Part shown: positions 9,157 through 18,497 of the stretch, one piece after another
Layout of the letters: each line of letters starts with the position of its first letter
How positions within the stretch are numbered: position 1 is the stretch's first letter
Assembly (NCBI RefSeq): GCF_001468065.1
Contig: NZ_LNYZ01000001.1
Location: 1 to 64,000 of the forward strand
Length of the DNA stretch: 64,000 nucleotides
Source of the DNA: Legionella steigerwaltii
GTDB lineage: Bacteria > Pseudomonadota > Gammaproteobacteria > Legionellales > Legionellaceae
Direction: 5' to 3'
The notes under the pieces: generated by a model
What the model saw: only the letters and a program-made list of their open reading frames with translations
What the model was told of the DNA's origin: nothing
The model's database searches: none
Made by a program: the position numbers and the translations under genes

Positions 9157-9246
9157 AATTCCCTCTAAAATCAATGTGATTAGGCAGCTATATTAAGCTT
9201 TTCTTTGATATGATTCTATGGTTTGTGCCAAAACCTTATCCGACAA

Positions 9247-9741
9247 TTATTTTTTGAGCTCAAATGTTGTGAGTCGGGTATCACCTGTTGATAGTTTTAT
9301 CTCAACTTTATAGATACCTGATGGCCAGTTGCCATTTGCATAATTAAACTTAAACGCTTTAGCAATATTGCCACCTTTGGTAGCAACATTTTTGGCATGT
9401 TCGCTAATATTTTTTGATGGATTTATTATGAACGCCTGTACCTCAAGTCCCGCTATTGCATGAGCAATCTGTACTGTAACATATATTGATTGAGTTGGTG
9501 GGAAAGTCACTTTACCTTGTGTCACGTAGCCGTCACTATTCCCTACATCACTAATCAAGATACCCGCGATATGAGGAGAAATCTTAGGTTGGGTAACCGC
9601 CGGACTTCCCTGAGCTGCAGCCTGATTCATTGTCAACAGGAGTACTATAGATAACAACATGATTACAAAAGCATTTACCGCAATTTTTATGGATTTCGCG
9701 CTATAGAATCCTGTTATTTCATTCTGAATTGAGTGTTTCAT
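9247..9741 (-). CDS. secreted or membrane-anchored hypothetical protein
   Basis: A 164-aa protein with a polar N-terminus of about 25 residues, a hydrophobic segment (AFVIMLLSIVLLLTM) ending in NQAAAQGS, which looks like a signal-peptide cleavage site, then a beta-rich domain with regularly spaced strands. The C-terminal half (GIYKVEIKLSTGDTRLTTFEL) reads like an immunoglobulin-like or other beta-sandwich fold. I do not recognise a family. It is probably exported to the periplasm. The preceding same-strand gene ends at 9886. Confidence 0.65.
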   Translation of the reverse strand: MKHSIQNEITGFYSAKSIKIAVNAFVIMLLSIVLLLTMNQAAAQGSPAVTQPKISPHIAGILISDVGNSDGYVTQGKVTFPPTQSIYVTVQIAHAIAGLEVQAFIINPSKNISEHAKNVATKGGNIAKAFKFNYANGNWPSGIYKVEIKLSTGDTRLTTFELKK

Positions 9742-9885
9742 TATGACTCTTCCCTTAGTAGTACTTTAAATTAGCATAGTCCGCATTTGCTGATATATCC
9801 AATAGTGTGTCTTTTCATGGATAAGTACTCTTCGTACTTGCAATCCAATGTGTGTCAATAAAGGTTGGGGGATACTTCGGCACTG

Positions 9886-10206
9886 CTATGACTCACCGCC
9901 CCAAGAGTATTTTTTTAAATCAACACGGCCATTTGTAATGACAATATCTTCTTTTTCTAACAGTTCTTTCTGCAGTAAATAGTGGGGGCTTCCGGCAGGA
10001 AAAGAAAGTTCTCCTCCGGATTTTAGCACGCGTTGCCAGGGAAGATCATGACTTCTGGTACAGGAATGAAGAAGCCATCCAACACCGCGTGCTCCGTGTG
10101 GGTGACCTGCTAATCTGGCAATATCCCCGTAGGTTACAACCTTACCTCGAGGTATTGATTTAATTAACTTAAGCACTTCTTTTGAAAACTCGGTTTGTAG
10201 GTTCAT
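9886..10206 (-). CDS. alkyltransferase-like protein (ATL, MGMT family)
   Basis: Small DNA-binding protein related to O6-alkylguanine-DNA alkyltransferase. It keeps the helix-turn-helix (VVTYGDIARLAGHPHGARGVG) with the Arg finger and the active-site surround, but the alkyl-accepting Cys of PCHRV is Trp57 here (LPWQRVL). This is the hallmark of ATL proteins such as E. coli YbaZ, which flag O6-alkylguanine for nucleotide excision repair rather than repairing it themselves. At 106 aa it has the normal ATL size. It is monocistronic by spacing. Confidence 0.88.
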   Translation of the reverse strand: MNLQTEFSKEVLKLIKSIPRGKVVTYGDIARLAGHPHGARGVGWLLHSCTRSHDLPWQRVLKSGGELSFPAGSPHYLLQKELLEKEDIVITNGRVDLKKYSWGGES

Positions 10207-10333
10207 TCGGTAAATGTCGATTCGTCGATTTTCCGTTAAATGGCATCATTTCCTTGATTATAGAATTAATGAATAAGTGCTTCAAATGAGAAGAGAAAAA
10301 AATGGGGAATATTAAGATGACTCGTATTTATTC

Positions 10334-10388
10334 GCGATCGCAGGCGGGCCCGTAGGCGTTCACGTGAATGAGCGCGCTAGCGCAAGCA
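10334..10388. repeat. GC-rich palindrome-studded block
   Basis: Within AT-rich surroundings these bases carry several short palindromes in a row (GCGATCGC, GGGCCC, TTCACGTGAA, GCGCGCTAGCGC). No gene or hairpin terminator explains it. It may be one copy of an intergenic repeat. Confidence 0.4.
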
Positions 10389-10444
10389 ACTAATTTAAAT
10401 TTAAAATCAACGAATTTTTCTTAACTTAATGGCGGTGTAATTTT

Positions 10445-11164
10445 ATGCAAAACTCCCGAACATTTATCTTAATTCATGGTGCTTGGCATGCCTCTTGGTG
10501 CTGGAAACGTATTGCAAAAGAGCTTCTCTTGGAAGGACATAAAGTTTTTACGCCTGATTTACCGGGGCATGGCAGCCTAAAAAATCAAATAAGCAGTTCG
10601 ATAGGTCTTGCGGATTATGTGCATAGTATTGTTCAATTAATTCAACATCAGCAAGAAGAGGTTATACTTGTTGGCCATAGTATGGCAGGTCTAATTATTT
10701 CAGAGGTTGCCGAAGTTGTTCCTGATGCCATTCGCGAACTCATTTTTGTCGCGGGTTATGTTCCACAAGACCAGAAATCCTTGTTTTCATTAGCACAAGA
10801 ATCTGAATCACATAACCTTACACCTTTTTTAATCATCGATGAAACATTACAAGAAATTCGCCTTCAGTTTTCGCCGGCTTTAGTCAATGTGTTTTTTAAC
10901 CGCTGTAGTAAAGCGGATGTTGAGAAAGCGATACCTAAATTACAAGCTCAACCTTTACGCCCATTTACTGAAGCAGTTCATATTGGCAAACAATTTGCTC
11001 GTATTGCTAAACGCTCTTTGGTTTGCCAATATGATCAAGCGCTACTCCTAAGTGATCAGTTACGTATGAGTAGAGAAGTTACCGATAATATTATATATTT
11101 AGACGCTGACCATGCCGCCTATTATTCGGGTGGGAAGCAAATTGTAGATGAATTATTAAAATAA
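10445..11164 (+). CDS. alpha/beta hydrolase (esterase)
   Basis: Soluble serine hydrolase of 239 aa. Visible features are HGAWHASWCW after the first strand (oxyanion region), DLPGHG, the nucleophile elbow LVGHSMAGL (Ser79), and a C-terminal LDADHAAY giving the acid and histidine of the triad. The HGAWHxxWCW...LPGHG...GHSMxG pattern is that of the methylesterase/hydroxynitrile-lyase branch. The physiological ester is unknown. A methyltransferase starts 14 bases after its stop, so the two form a likely operon, and a methyl ester made by one and cleaved by the other is possible but unproven. Confidence 0.85.
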   Translation: MQNSRTFILIHGAWHASWCWKRIAKELLLEGHKVFTPDLPGHGSLKNQISSSIGLADYVHSIVQLIQHQQEEVILVGHSMAGLIISEVAEVVPDAIRELIFVAGYVPQDQKSLFSLAQESESHNLTPFLIIDETLQEIRLQFSPALVNVFFNRCSKADVEKAIPKLQAQPLRPFTEAVHIGKQFARIAKRSLVCQYDQALLLSDQLRMSREVTDNIIYLDADHAAYYSGGKQIVDELLK

Positions 11165-11177
11165 GAGAATTGTATTT

Positions 11178-12080
11178 ATGCAGGAAAAAATTTTAAAAGA
11201 CCATAATGTTGCTACGACTTCCTTATTAGCGAATTATTGGAAATATCAGGCTAAATCTAAAGAAAATTGGCCAACATTAACACAAAAACAAGGTGAAAGA
11301 GACAAAGATTTATTTAAAGATCCTCTGATGCAGAATTTTGTTAATGAACAAGTTAAAGAAGAAGCAGAACAAAGGCTCGATAAAAAAATGTGGTTGCCGT
11401 TAGCTACCAGGACACGTTTTTTTAGACGAACTGTAGCAGATGCTGTGAAAAATAAAGAAGTAAAACAGGTCATCATTTTAGGTAGCGGTTTTGACACCTT
11501 ACCCGCACGAAAAATGAAATATACTCAGCAATTTGGTGTACGCTTTTTTGAAATTGACCAGCCGCAAATTTTAAAATGTAAAGAGCAGATTTATGCTGAG
11601 CAGTATGTTAACAAAAATGCTACTTATATTGGTCTGGATTATGTTAAAGGTGATTTAATTGCAGAGTTAACCAAAAATGATGTCGATTTCACGAAACCCA
11701 CTTTAATTTTATGGGAAGGAAATACATTCTATCTCGAAAAAGAAGAGGTCATCAGAATTTTACGTGATTTATCCAGTAAGTTTAGCCACTTAGTGATTAC
11801 CTTCGATTATATGCATGCCCTCATGCAAACAGGGAAAGAGCAACTGGACTCATCTGCCAAAGAAAAAAGTATAGAAAAAACTTTAGATGAGTTTGCCAGT
11901 AAAAAATCACCTTTCAAAACATTTTTTGAGCCAAGCGAAATTGTATCTCTATGTAAAGAGCTTGGAATTCAATGCGTTGATCATAAAACAGCAGCAGAGT
12001 TAGCTAAAGAATATAAAGTGGATCAAGAGCCATATTATACGGCTGAAACTTATTCTATGGTAACGTTTGAGCACAAGTAA
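11178..12080 (+). CDS. LCM-type class I SAM-dependent methyltransferase
   Basis: 300-aa methyltransferase of the leucine carboxyl methyltransferase-like family (TIGR00027 type). The SAM-binding core reads VIILGSGFDTLPARK (motif I), FFEIDQPQIL (acidic loop) and LILWEGNTFYLEKEEV (motif after the fourth strand), all diagnostic. Substrate is unknown; members methylate small molecules, including natural-product intermediates. It begins 14 bases after the hydrolase at 10445. No polyketide or other biosynthetic genes lie nearby. Confidence 0.85.
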   Translation: MQEKILKDHNVATTSLLANYWKYQAKSKENWPTLTQKQGERDKDLFKDPLMQNFVNEQVKEEAEQRLDKKMWLPLATRTRFFRRTVADAVKNKEVKQVIILGSGFDTLPARKMKYTQQFGVRFFEIDQPQILKCKEQIYAEQYVNKNATYIGLDYVKGDLIAELTKNDVDFTKPTLILWEGNTFYLEKEEVIRILRDLSSKFSHLVITFDYMHALMQTGKEQLDSSAKEKSIEKTLDEFASKKSPFKTFFEPSEIVSLCKELGIQCVDHKTAAELAKEYKVDQEPYYTAETYSMVTFEHK

Positions 12081-12135
12081 ACACTATTCCTGGCTGCATC
12101 TACACATCGCTGAAAACTCAGTCCCGCTCTGCTCT

Positions 12136-12167
12136 CCTACGTCTCGCGGCTTGTCCGCGGTACGTGG
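12136..12167. repeat. GC-rich hairpin, possible terminator
   Basis: The arms CCTACGT and TACGTGG enclose an inner GCGG/CCGC stem (CTCGCGGCTTGTCCGCGG). It lies 55 bases after the methyltransferase stop, between convergent genes. There is no T-tract, so terminator function is uncertain. Confidence 0.5.
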
Positions 12168-12260
12168 AGGTTTAGGGGCGTGTCAAAACCAATACAGACT
12201 TGTGACTAAGAGTCAATTGCTTGCAACTCGGATCAGATGATTAAACTGGTCAAGTTCAAG

Positions 12261-14789
12261 TTAAGTATTAGAAGAAGGTGGTAGCTTAGGTAGCTCATCA
12301 ACGGGCGCTTCCTTATCAGGGGAGCCTGCTGGCGGTGCTTTATTAAAAAAACTATTAGCAGCTTGAGACTTAGAGTGGCGTTCTACTCTTGGTTCCGGAG
12401 ATGGAGTGTTAGCACCTGCTCCGTTTATAGGAGAATCAGAGAAACTACGTGCGTCAGGTTCCGGGGAGCGTGGGCGGATTGTTACTTTAGATTTTGGCGC
12501 GCTTAAACGCAATCCTACATGCAAAGTATCCTGGATGGTATGTAACTCTTCGACCAATTTTTTTTCACGGCGCAGTGCGCTAAAGTCTTCTACCCATCTT
12601 GATATTTGTCCTCTCATTGCAATATTACTCGTTTTTATTCCTTTTAGCTCATGAATAAGTTTACCAAGCTCATCATATGTTATCGATTCAGGATGATTTC
12701 TTAGCTTCTTAAGAAGGCTACGGCTTTTAAAATCTTTGACCTTTGGGAGATCCTCATTTTGTGCATTAAATTCGATTAATATCCAAGTAGCTGCTTGTTT
12801 ACAACTTTCTATATGTGCTGATATAGATGCTTGTGCGCATTGACACGTAATATAATGTTCCGCCTGTTCTTTAAGCTCATCGACTTTTACTGCATCGACC
12901 TCGGGTTTGGTTGATTCAAGTAGTTTAATTAACTCATCCAAGGTCGCCTTTAGCCTTTTACTGTCTGCTTTTGAATCTTTAATATTGGGATCGGTGAGGC
13001 ATTTTAAAATAAAATGATCCTCGGTCATTAATTTGGCTAAAAGATGCTTAAGAGAAGGTCTTTGTTTAATTAATTCCATAAAATGAGGATCGCGATTAAA
13101 GACACATAAAGGGGTAACAAGAGGTTCTCCATTATTCTCAGGATGCGTTGCAAAGAACGCATTAATTTCCATAAGTCTTGTTAATACACAAAGAATTTCT
13201 TTATCTTCTTTAAATACTGGAATGGACGATTGATGTCCAGCTTGATGTGCTGTCTCTTCCATTAGGGTTGTGATTATCGCGTAGGAACGCAGCATATCTT
13301 CTATAGTACCTTTTCGGTTTTTTGCAATACCTCCAACAGTATCACCATGTTTCACCTTCTTTTTAAAACCATAGATTTCTTCACTTCCTTTGATCCCGCT
13401 AATGTGGGTAACCAAGAATTGACGCAATTTTTTGCCGCCTTTATGCATTGCTTGATCAAATTGTCTTTTCCCAGTCACAACCGTGGGTTCAAGCAACATT
13501 AATAATTTAGGCTCATGGTGTAATACATGTGGGAAATGCTTGATTTGTCCCTTTCTTATCATAGAATCATACCCATCATACTGGACTACGTTAGCTGCAG
13601 GATGATAACCATTCCTTAGAGCGGAGGGTTTGCGATATTCTCGACTAAGAACGGAGCATATAAAATGTATTTGAAAATATTCATGAATAGGTCGTAATAT
13701 TTTATCATATCGTTTTTGATAATCAGGTCCTTCTTCCAATCCTACGATTTCAATAATTTTTCTGATTGATTGCGATAATTGAGCGTATTCAGATTGAGCA
13801 GCTTGTTCCCTCGCTTGCAAAGTTTTTAACTGCATTTTACTTCGAACTTCGATTACCATGGAATCTAAGTTATTGGGATTCATGCTTAATAATGTAGCTT
13901 GATTCACTTCATCCAGTTCTCTTTTCCATTCTGCGGGTGGCAATGTGATCGTTTCAACGTTCCCTATCGCTTTATCTATGGCTCCGCAGGATCTATTTTT
14001 TAAAACCGATAAATACTCTGTCATATGTTGTTGGAATTTTGAGCTAATGCGGCTACTCGTACTCTGGACTACTTTATTCATGTGGATCAACATCTCGTCA
14101 GTAATGGTGTCAAGTGTTTCTTGAGCTAATTCTTTAGCCAATTCTCTCCGTATTTCATTTAGCGCAATTTCTCCAGCCGCACCGGTTAGCACGTCAACGC
14201 TTTCGGGATGCATATTTCGTAAAACTTGCGAAATAACATCGCCAACAGCGCCCACTCCAACAACACCTAGAGCGACTTTGAATAAGGCGGTAACTAATTC
14301 TGTTCTCGCTTCTTTAGTTTTGCTGTCTTTTTCAAATTCTTCGTTGATTGTGTTTACCGTATTAGCCAAAGAATGTTGAATTGAGTCCAATACACATGTT
14401 ATATGAACTAGAGATCTCGATAATTTAGATGCTGTAGCTGGCTGACCAGCGCTCACTTCTGCATCTTTTTTAATATTTCTTTCTTCCTCCATTCGAGTTA
14501 TTTCGGTTAATAAATAATTTTTATATTTATTTAACATGTCGATTTGAACATTCAAAAACTCTCTTGCAGCGATTTCTTTTTGATCAACTCCGTCTTTGAT
14601 TTGTGGATCCGCTGCAAGTACTTTTAAGTATTCTTCTAATTGGCCAATATTACGAAACTGACCATCTTCTACGCCAAATAGTCTGCCCATTTGTTTGTAA
14701 TTTTTAATACCAAATTCTGAAATATTTTTGCGTAAATCGTCTACTTTGCTTAAATTGGATGGGATGATTTCTCGGTGTTCAGCAGCCAT
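12261..14789 (-). CDS. large helical protein, candidate Dot/Icm effector
   Basis: 842 aa with no family I recognise. It is charged and almost entirely helical. A hydrophobic stretch, LFKVALGVVGVGAVGDVI (around 168-190), could insert in a membrane as a hairpin. A His-rich region (residues 400-480, with HFPHVLHHEPKLLMLL) and long predicted coiled-coil-like segments follow. The C-terminal 90 residues are low-complexity, Pro/Ser/Glu-rich (SPEPDARSFSDSP), ending near PDKEAPVDELPKLPP. Cytoplasm-like start, no signal peptide. Architecture and genomic setting are those of a Legionella type IV effector; this is inference. The ATG follows GGTAGGG. Confidence 0.7.
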   Translation of the reverse strand: MAAEHREIIPSNLSKVDDLRKNISEFGIKNYKQMGRLFGVEDGQFRNIGQLEEYLKVLAADPQIKDGVDQKEIAAREFLNVQIDMLNKYKNYLLTEITRMEEERNIKKDAEVSAGQPATASKLSRSLVHITCVLDSIQHSLANTVNTINEEFEKDSKTKEARTELVTALFKVALGVVGVGAVGDVISQVLRNMHPESVDVLTGAAGEIALNEIRRELAKELAQETLDTITDEMLIHMNKVVQSTSSRISSKFQQHMTEYLSVLKNRSCGAIDKAIGNVETITLPPAEWKRELDEVNQATLLSMNPNNLDSMVIEVRSKMQLKTLQAREQAAQSEYAQLSQSIRKIIEIVGLEEGPDYQKRYDKILRPIHEYFQIHFICSVLSREYRKPSALRNGYHPAANVVQYDGYDSMIRKGQIKHFPHVLHHEPKLLMLLEPTVVTGKRQFDQAMHKGGKKLRQFLVTHISGIKGSEEIYGFKKKVKHGDTVGGIAKNRKGTIEDMLRSYAIITTLMEETAHQAGHQSSIPVFKEDKEILCVLTRLMEINAFFATHPENNGEPLVTPLCVFNRDPHFMELIKQRPSLKHLLAKLMTEDHFILKCLTDPNIKDSKADSKRLKATLDELIKLLESTKPEVDAVKVDELKEQAEHYITCQCAQASISAHIESCKQAATWILIEFNAQNEDLPKVKDFKSRSLLKKLRNHPESITYDELGKLIHELKGIKTSNIAMRGQISRWVEDFSALRREKKLVEELHTIQDTLHVGLRLSAPKSKVTIRPRSPEPDARSFSDSPINGAGANTPSPEPRVERHSKSQAANSFFNKAPPAGSPDKEAPVDELPKLPPSSNT

Positions 14790-15051
14790 AAAACCCTACC
14801 TTCAGCCACCTAATATGGAAGTAGCTTTAAGTGTTGATGATCAAATTATAGACAAATAATAACATTTTAGATTGATTGGATGCAAAACATGTCTAAATGA
14901 GTTAAATTTGTTCTTTTGTGAGAGGGTAGGTAGTCTGTCCCGCCCTGTTCTTCGTTATGATCGGTAACTTATCGAAATGCTAATTGCTTTTTTTCTTCAT
15001 CTCAAAGACAATTCCCCCCTTAAATTTTCATATCAAACACAGGAGTGCATT

Positions 15052-15924
15052 GTGGGTAAAGAAGCAATTCTTAAACAGTTACAAGAAATTCAGGAGTTAA
15101 AGAATAAAGTAGCTAAAAGAGTATGGTCTAAAGCTCTTCTTATTAGAGAAATTGATGAAGATAAATTTGATAAAAAGGGGGATGCGCTGACTGAGCGTGT
15201 CATTAAAGAACGTATAAAATTTTTGGCGGAGCGGATTATTAAAGCGTATCCCGATGCCGATCCGGTCCTCATTAGCCTAATGGATGGTGCACTTCCTTTT
15301 GCGAGCCTCTTGCAAAATGCCTTAAACGAGCGTGGTTATAAATATTCATATACAACCATGCAAGCAAGTAGTTATGAACATAAAATGACTTCTGGAGAAT
15401 TGAAAATCGGCTCTATGCCAAAGATTCCATTGGGTGGAAGAACTGTCTTCGTACTGGATGATGTATGTGACACTGGAAAGACTTATTTAAAAATTCGAGA
15501 TCTCCTGGAAAGCCTTGGTGCCAAAAAAGTTTCTTTAATTGTTCTTGTTGATAAAGTACAGAAAAGAATTAATGGCTACATGCCTGAATATGTTGGATTT
15601 GAGGTGCCTGCTTATGCATTTATTGTGGGCATGGGCTTGGATTATTACGGTGAACTACGCAATGAACCTGAAATTCGTGGGGTAGATCTGTCTTCTTTAC
15701 CTACTCCAGAAGAACAGGAGTTATTGGACTCAGAAGCTTCTCTTAATGAAGAACTGATTAAACTAATTGCCCTGGAGAAAACTACCAAGCCGGGCAGCAG
15801 TATGATGACCGTGTTTGGCGGCAGCGCTGATAAATTAAGAAAATCGGCACTCGATATTGCACCAGAACATCTTCCCACTGATTCAACCCAAGCACACCAA
15901 AATATGACCTCTCAGTTCTACTAA
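15052..15924 (+). CDS. phosphoribosyltransferase family protein
   Basis: 290-aa type I phosphoribosyltransferase. The PRPP-binding loop TVFVLDDVCDTGKTY lies at 131-145, preceded by VLISLMDGALPFASLL (72-87), which matches the hypoxanthine-guanine phosphoribosyltransferase opening strand and loop (LKGG/LxGAxxF). VGFEVPAYAFIVGMGLDYYGELRN (roughly 186-209) corresponds to the base-binding and C-terminal strand of HPRTs. It has about 40 extra N-terminal residues and an 80-residue helical, Glu-rich C-terminal tail, unlike housekeeping HPRT (about 180 aa). The GTG start with AGGAG seven bases upstream is preferred to the ATG at 14977. It may be a salvage enzyme or an effector with an acquired HPRT domain. 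Confidence 0.8.
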   Translation: MGKEAILKQLQEIQELKNKVAKRVWSKALLIREIDEDKFDKKGDALTERVIKERIKFLAERIIKAYPDADPVLISLMDGALPFASLLQNALNERGYKYSYTTMQASSYEHKMTSGELKIGSMPKIPLGGRTVFVLDDVCDTGKTYLKIRDLLESLGAKKVSLIVLVDKVQKRINGYMPEYVGFEVPAYAFIVGMGLDYYGELRNEPEIRGVDLSSLPTPEEQELLDSEASLNEELIKLIALEKTTKPGSSMMTVFGGSADKLRKSALDIAPEHLPTDSTQAHQNMTSQFY

Positions 15925-15944
15925 AATCTTGCAAGGCTTACAGA

Positions 15945-15968
15945 AGGTTGGGTCATTTTGATCCAACC
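15945..15968. repeat. TTGGGTCATTTTGATCCAA hairpin
   Basis: Stem AGGTTGG/CCAACCT around GTCATTTTGAT, 20 bases after a stop. A near copy is at 23660-23682, so this is a small repeat family that may also act as a terminator. Confidence 0.55.
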
Positions 15969-16107
15969 TACTTGATTGCTGCAACTCATATTTGAACCCA
16001 CACAATTATTAAGTAATAAGACTTTATTGAGATTATAAGACTTTTGATTGCATATGCGTCATAGTGTTCTATATTTAAATTAATTGATTTGTTTTTGCGG
16101 GGTTTTT

Positions 16108-18405
16108 ATGTCACAGATTAAAATTGATGGTTACAATTTTGCAGCACCTGGTGATACCAAAAAACGACAAGGCCCTATCGGTCTTGCAAAAATCCAAGGA
16201 GCATGGGGCAAGCCCCCCCAGATGCAACTCCAAACACGTCAAGAGGATCATGTCTCTGGGGAGAAGATGCCTGGATTTAATCTCTTATCTGATCAAGAAC
16301 AAGAGTTTGCGTTAAAAGAAACGACAAGGATCATGCAAGAAAAGTATGGAGACAAACAAGAAGTTGGTTCAACCTTAACCTCACTGGTTGCATGGAAGGA
16401 TCCGAAGACAAATAAATTGCATGGAGTAACCAGTAATGTTGGCGATAGTCTTACGTTTTTTGTCATTATTGGTGCTGATGGGAAGGTACGTTTTGAAAAG
16501 CAGCTCAATACTTTACATGAAAATAAGGATAGATCAAAAATAAAAATAGGGGTTAGCCGTTCCATAGGAGACAAAGAGCAGGAAATAAATGGCCTAAAGC
16601 ATGATCCTGATATCACACGTGAAGCAATTCCGTTACAAGAAGGTGACAGGGTGTTTGCAATTGCAGCATCTGATGGGATTTCCACAGAGAATAAATTTTT
16701 TAATACACCAGAGTTAACATCGACCGATATTGCGCAGACTTTAAGCGAATTTGTCGCAAAAAATCCTAGTTGTGGTCCAGATGATATTGCTGAAGCTTTA
16801 ATATCCAAAGCCTATGCAGGAGGGAAAGGGTCTGTGGATAATATTGGTTTGGTTGTAGCGGAAGTTGGTGAAGAGCCTATTTCTCTCGTGGCTGCTGATG
16901 GACATGGCGGAGAAACTGAGCTTGGGGAAAAAGGGGAAGATGTTTCCAAGGCAATTGCAGAAAATTTTCATTCCCAATTAAAAACTCAAATGAAATTAGT
17001 TAAGCCACAAGCTTATGTTGATGCCTTAAGAGAGGGAAACTACCAAGTGGCAGCAAATTTAGGACGGTTATTATTTGATAGGTATGTACCATTAAATGAT
17101 GGAAATACCTTAGAAGCTGACGATGTCACTCCTTTAATGGCCAGTTTACTTGCAGAAACGGACATTACTATTGATGACATGGTAAGGATTCAGCATGGAG
17201 CCTCATTTTTTAGTTCTGATGCAGAGGCGGAGGCGCGGTATTATATGACTCAAATGGGGGCTGGTGCCATAACGCTATTCAGCAATGAATTAAAGGTGCA
17301 AAAGGAAAATAAAGACAAATCACCACAGGCTATTCGCCAAATGATAAGGGATGAAATTAATAAAGCAACTGCAGGACCATATAAGGAAAAAAATGCAGCT
17401 CAGGAAGTAAAAGTAATGATAACTAATGTAGAAAAAAGTCAAGAAATTGAGGATTGGGCTCAAGAACGAATGACTCCCCAGCGAGTATTTGCTTATGCTG
17501 TTGGTCATTTAATAAAAGATAATGTTAAACAAATACGTGCAGCGGGAAATTTACTTAATAGTTACCTCAACAATATAATTGATAATATAAACCGTGCTGA
17601 ACCAGAATTAAATAAGGATGCAGAGAGATTACAAACGGAGATGGATGAGATAAAAGAAAAGTTGCAAATGCTGGGTAAAAAAAGAGGCGAGCTTCCTCAA
17701 GAAGATTTTTTGGCTCAGAAAGGTAAATTAGACGAGGCATTTAAATTAAAGAGAGATAGCAGACTAGTGATACTAAGCTCAATAAGTGAAGCCAACAGCC
17801 GTAAGAGAATGATAGAAGATGAGCTTTTGCTTTTGTGTACTAAACCAGAAAAATTTAAAGATAAGCGTGTTCTGGAGGAACACATTCGGGGATTTTTAGA
17901 AGAAATGATGAAAGGAACTTCAACAAATGAACTTTTAACAAGTTTACCTGTTGAAGCTCCTTTACAAAATGTATATCAACAAATCGAATCTTATCTAGAC
18001 ATTTTAAATAATAATCCCGTTGCAGAACCTGATAAAAATCCAAAATTATTAATAGCCTATAATGCTCGTAAAGAAGCTGCAGAAAATATACGTTTAATTA
18101 TTAAAACTTCTGGTTCAAGGTCACCTCAAGAAACGTTAGAGCGTTTAGAAAAAAATGTTAAAGTAATTGAAAATAATCGTCCTGGTATAGTAGAGTTGGG
18201 TCCTGTTGATTGGTTGAAAGCTAAGGTTAAAGAATTCCGCGCATGGATAAATCAAACCATTGACCCTTTAAAGTCAGCTAAAACTGAGGTAAAAGAATTA
18301 AGAAAAAATAGTGGTTTTTTCGAAACTGCTAAAAAAGAATTTGAGGAAATTAGGAAAGAACATGAGGCTAAACCAGAAGAGGGTAGGAAATCTACATTAA
18401 GCTGA
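16108..18405 (+). CDS. PP2C-type protein phosphatase with rearranged motif order, candidate effector
   Basis: 765 aa. The first 290 residues carry the PP2C metal-dependent Ser/Thr phosphatase motifs: RQED (44-47), GST (87-89), VGDS (111-114), SRSIGD (150-155), ASDG (187-190) and VDN (243-245). The DGHGG motif, which in normal PP2Cs comes near the start, instead follows the DN motif here (LVAADGHGG, 260-268) and is followed by a helix VSKAIAENFHSQL as in the canonical N-terminal half. The order suggests circular permutation. The remaining 470 residues are charged helices and probable coiled coil, ending in a Glu-rich tail (FEEIRKEHEAKPEEGRK), a typical Dot/Icm E-block. ATG at 16108 was chosen over TTG at 16084. 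Host-cell phosphoprotein is the likely substrate; inference. Confidence 0.8.
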   Translation: MSQIKIDGYNFAAPGDTKKRQGPIGLAKIQGAWGKPPQMQLQTRQEDHVSGEKMPGFNLLSDQEQEFALKETTRIMQEKYGDKQEVGSTLTSLVAWKDPKTNKLHGVTSNVGDSLTFFVIIGADGKVRFEKQLNTLHENKDRSKIKIGVSRSIGDKEQEINGLKHDPDITREAIPLQEGDRVFAIAASDGISTENKFFNTPELTSTDIAQTLSEFVAKNPSCGPDDIAEALISKAYAGGKGSVDNIGLVVAEVGEEPISLVAADGHGGETELGEKGEDVSKAIAENFHSQLKTQMKLVKPQAYVDALREGNYQVAANLGRLLFDRYVPLNDGNTLEADDVTPLMASLLAETDITIDDMVRIQHGASFFSSDAEAEARYYMTQMGAGAITLFSNELKVQKENKDKSPQAIRQMIRDEINKATAGPYKEKNAAQEVKVMITNVEKSQEIEDWAQERMTPQRVFAYAVGHLIKDNVKQIRAAGNLLNSYLNNIIDNINRAEPELNKDAERLQTEMDEIKEKLQMLGKKRGELPQEDFLAQKGKLDEAFKLKRDSRLVILSSISEANSRKRMIEDELLLLCTKPEKFKDKRVLEEHIRGFLEEMMKGTSTNELLTSLPVEAPLQNVYQQIESYLDILNNNPVAEPDKNPKLLIAYNARKEAAENIRLIIKTSGSRSPQETLERLEKNVKVIENNRPGIVELGPVDWLKAKVKEFRAWINQTIDPLKSAKTEVKELRKNSGFFETAKKEFEEIRKEHEAKPEEGRKSTLS

Positions 18406-18428
18406 TATCTTTAAAAGCAATTAGTATC

Positions 18429-18462
18429 GTAGCCCGGATTATGCTAAGCTAATCCGGGCTAC
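18429..18462. repeat. inverted repeat between convergent genes
   Basis: GTAGCCCGGATTA and TAATCCGGGCTAC are perfect 13-base arms around ATGCTAAGC. Its placement between convergent stops fits a bidirectional terminator, although there is no T-run. It resembles the arms of the longer CTGGGTG repeats only in the GTAGCC start. Confidence 0.65.
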
Positions 18463-18497
18463 ATTTCCGGTTCTGTTATGCTTATTCCACCAAATAA

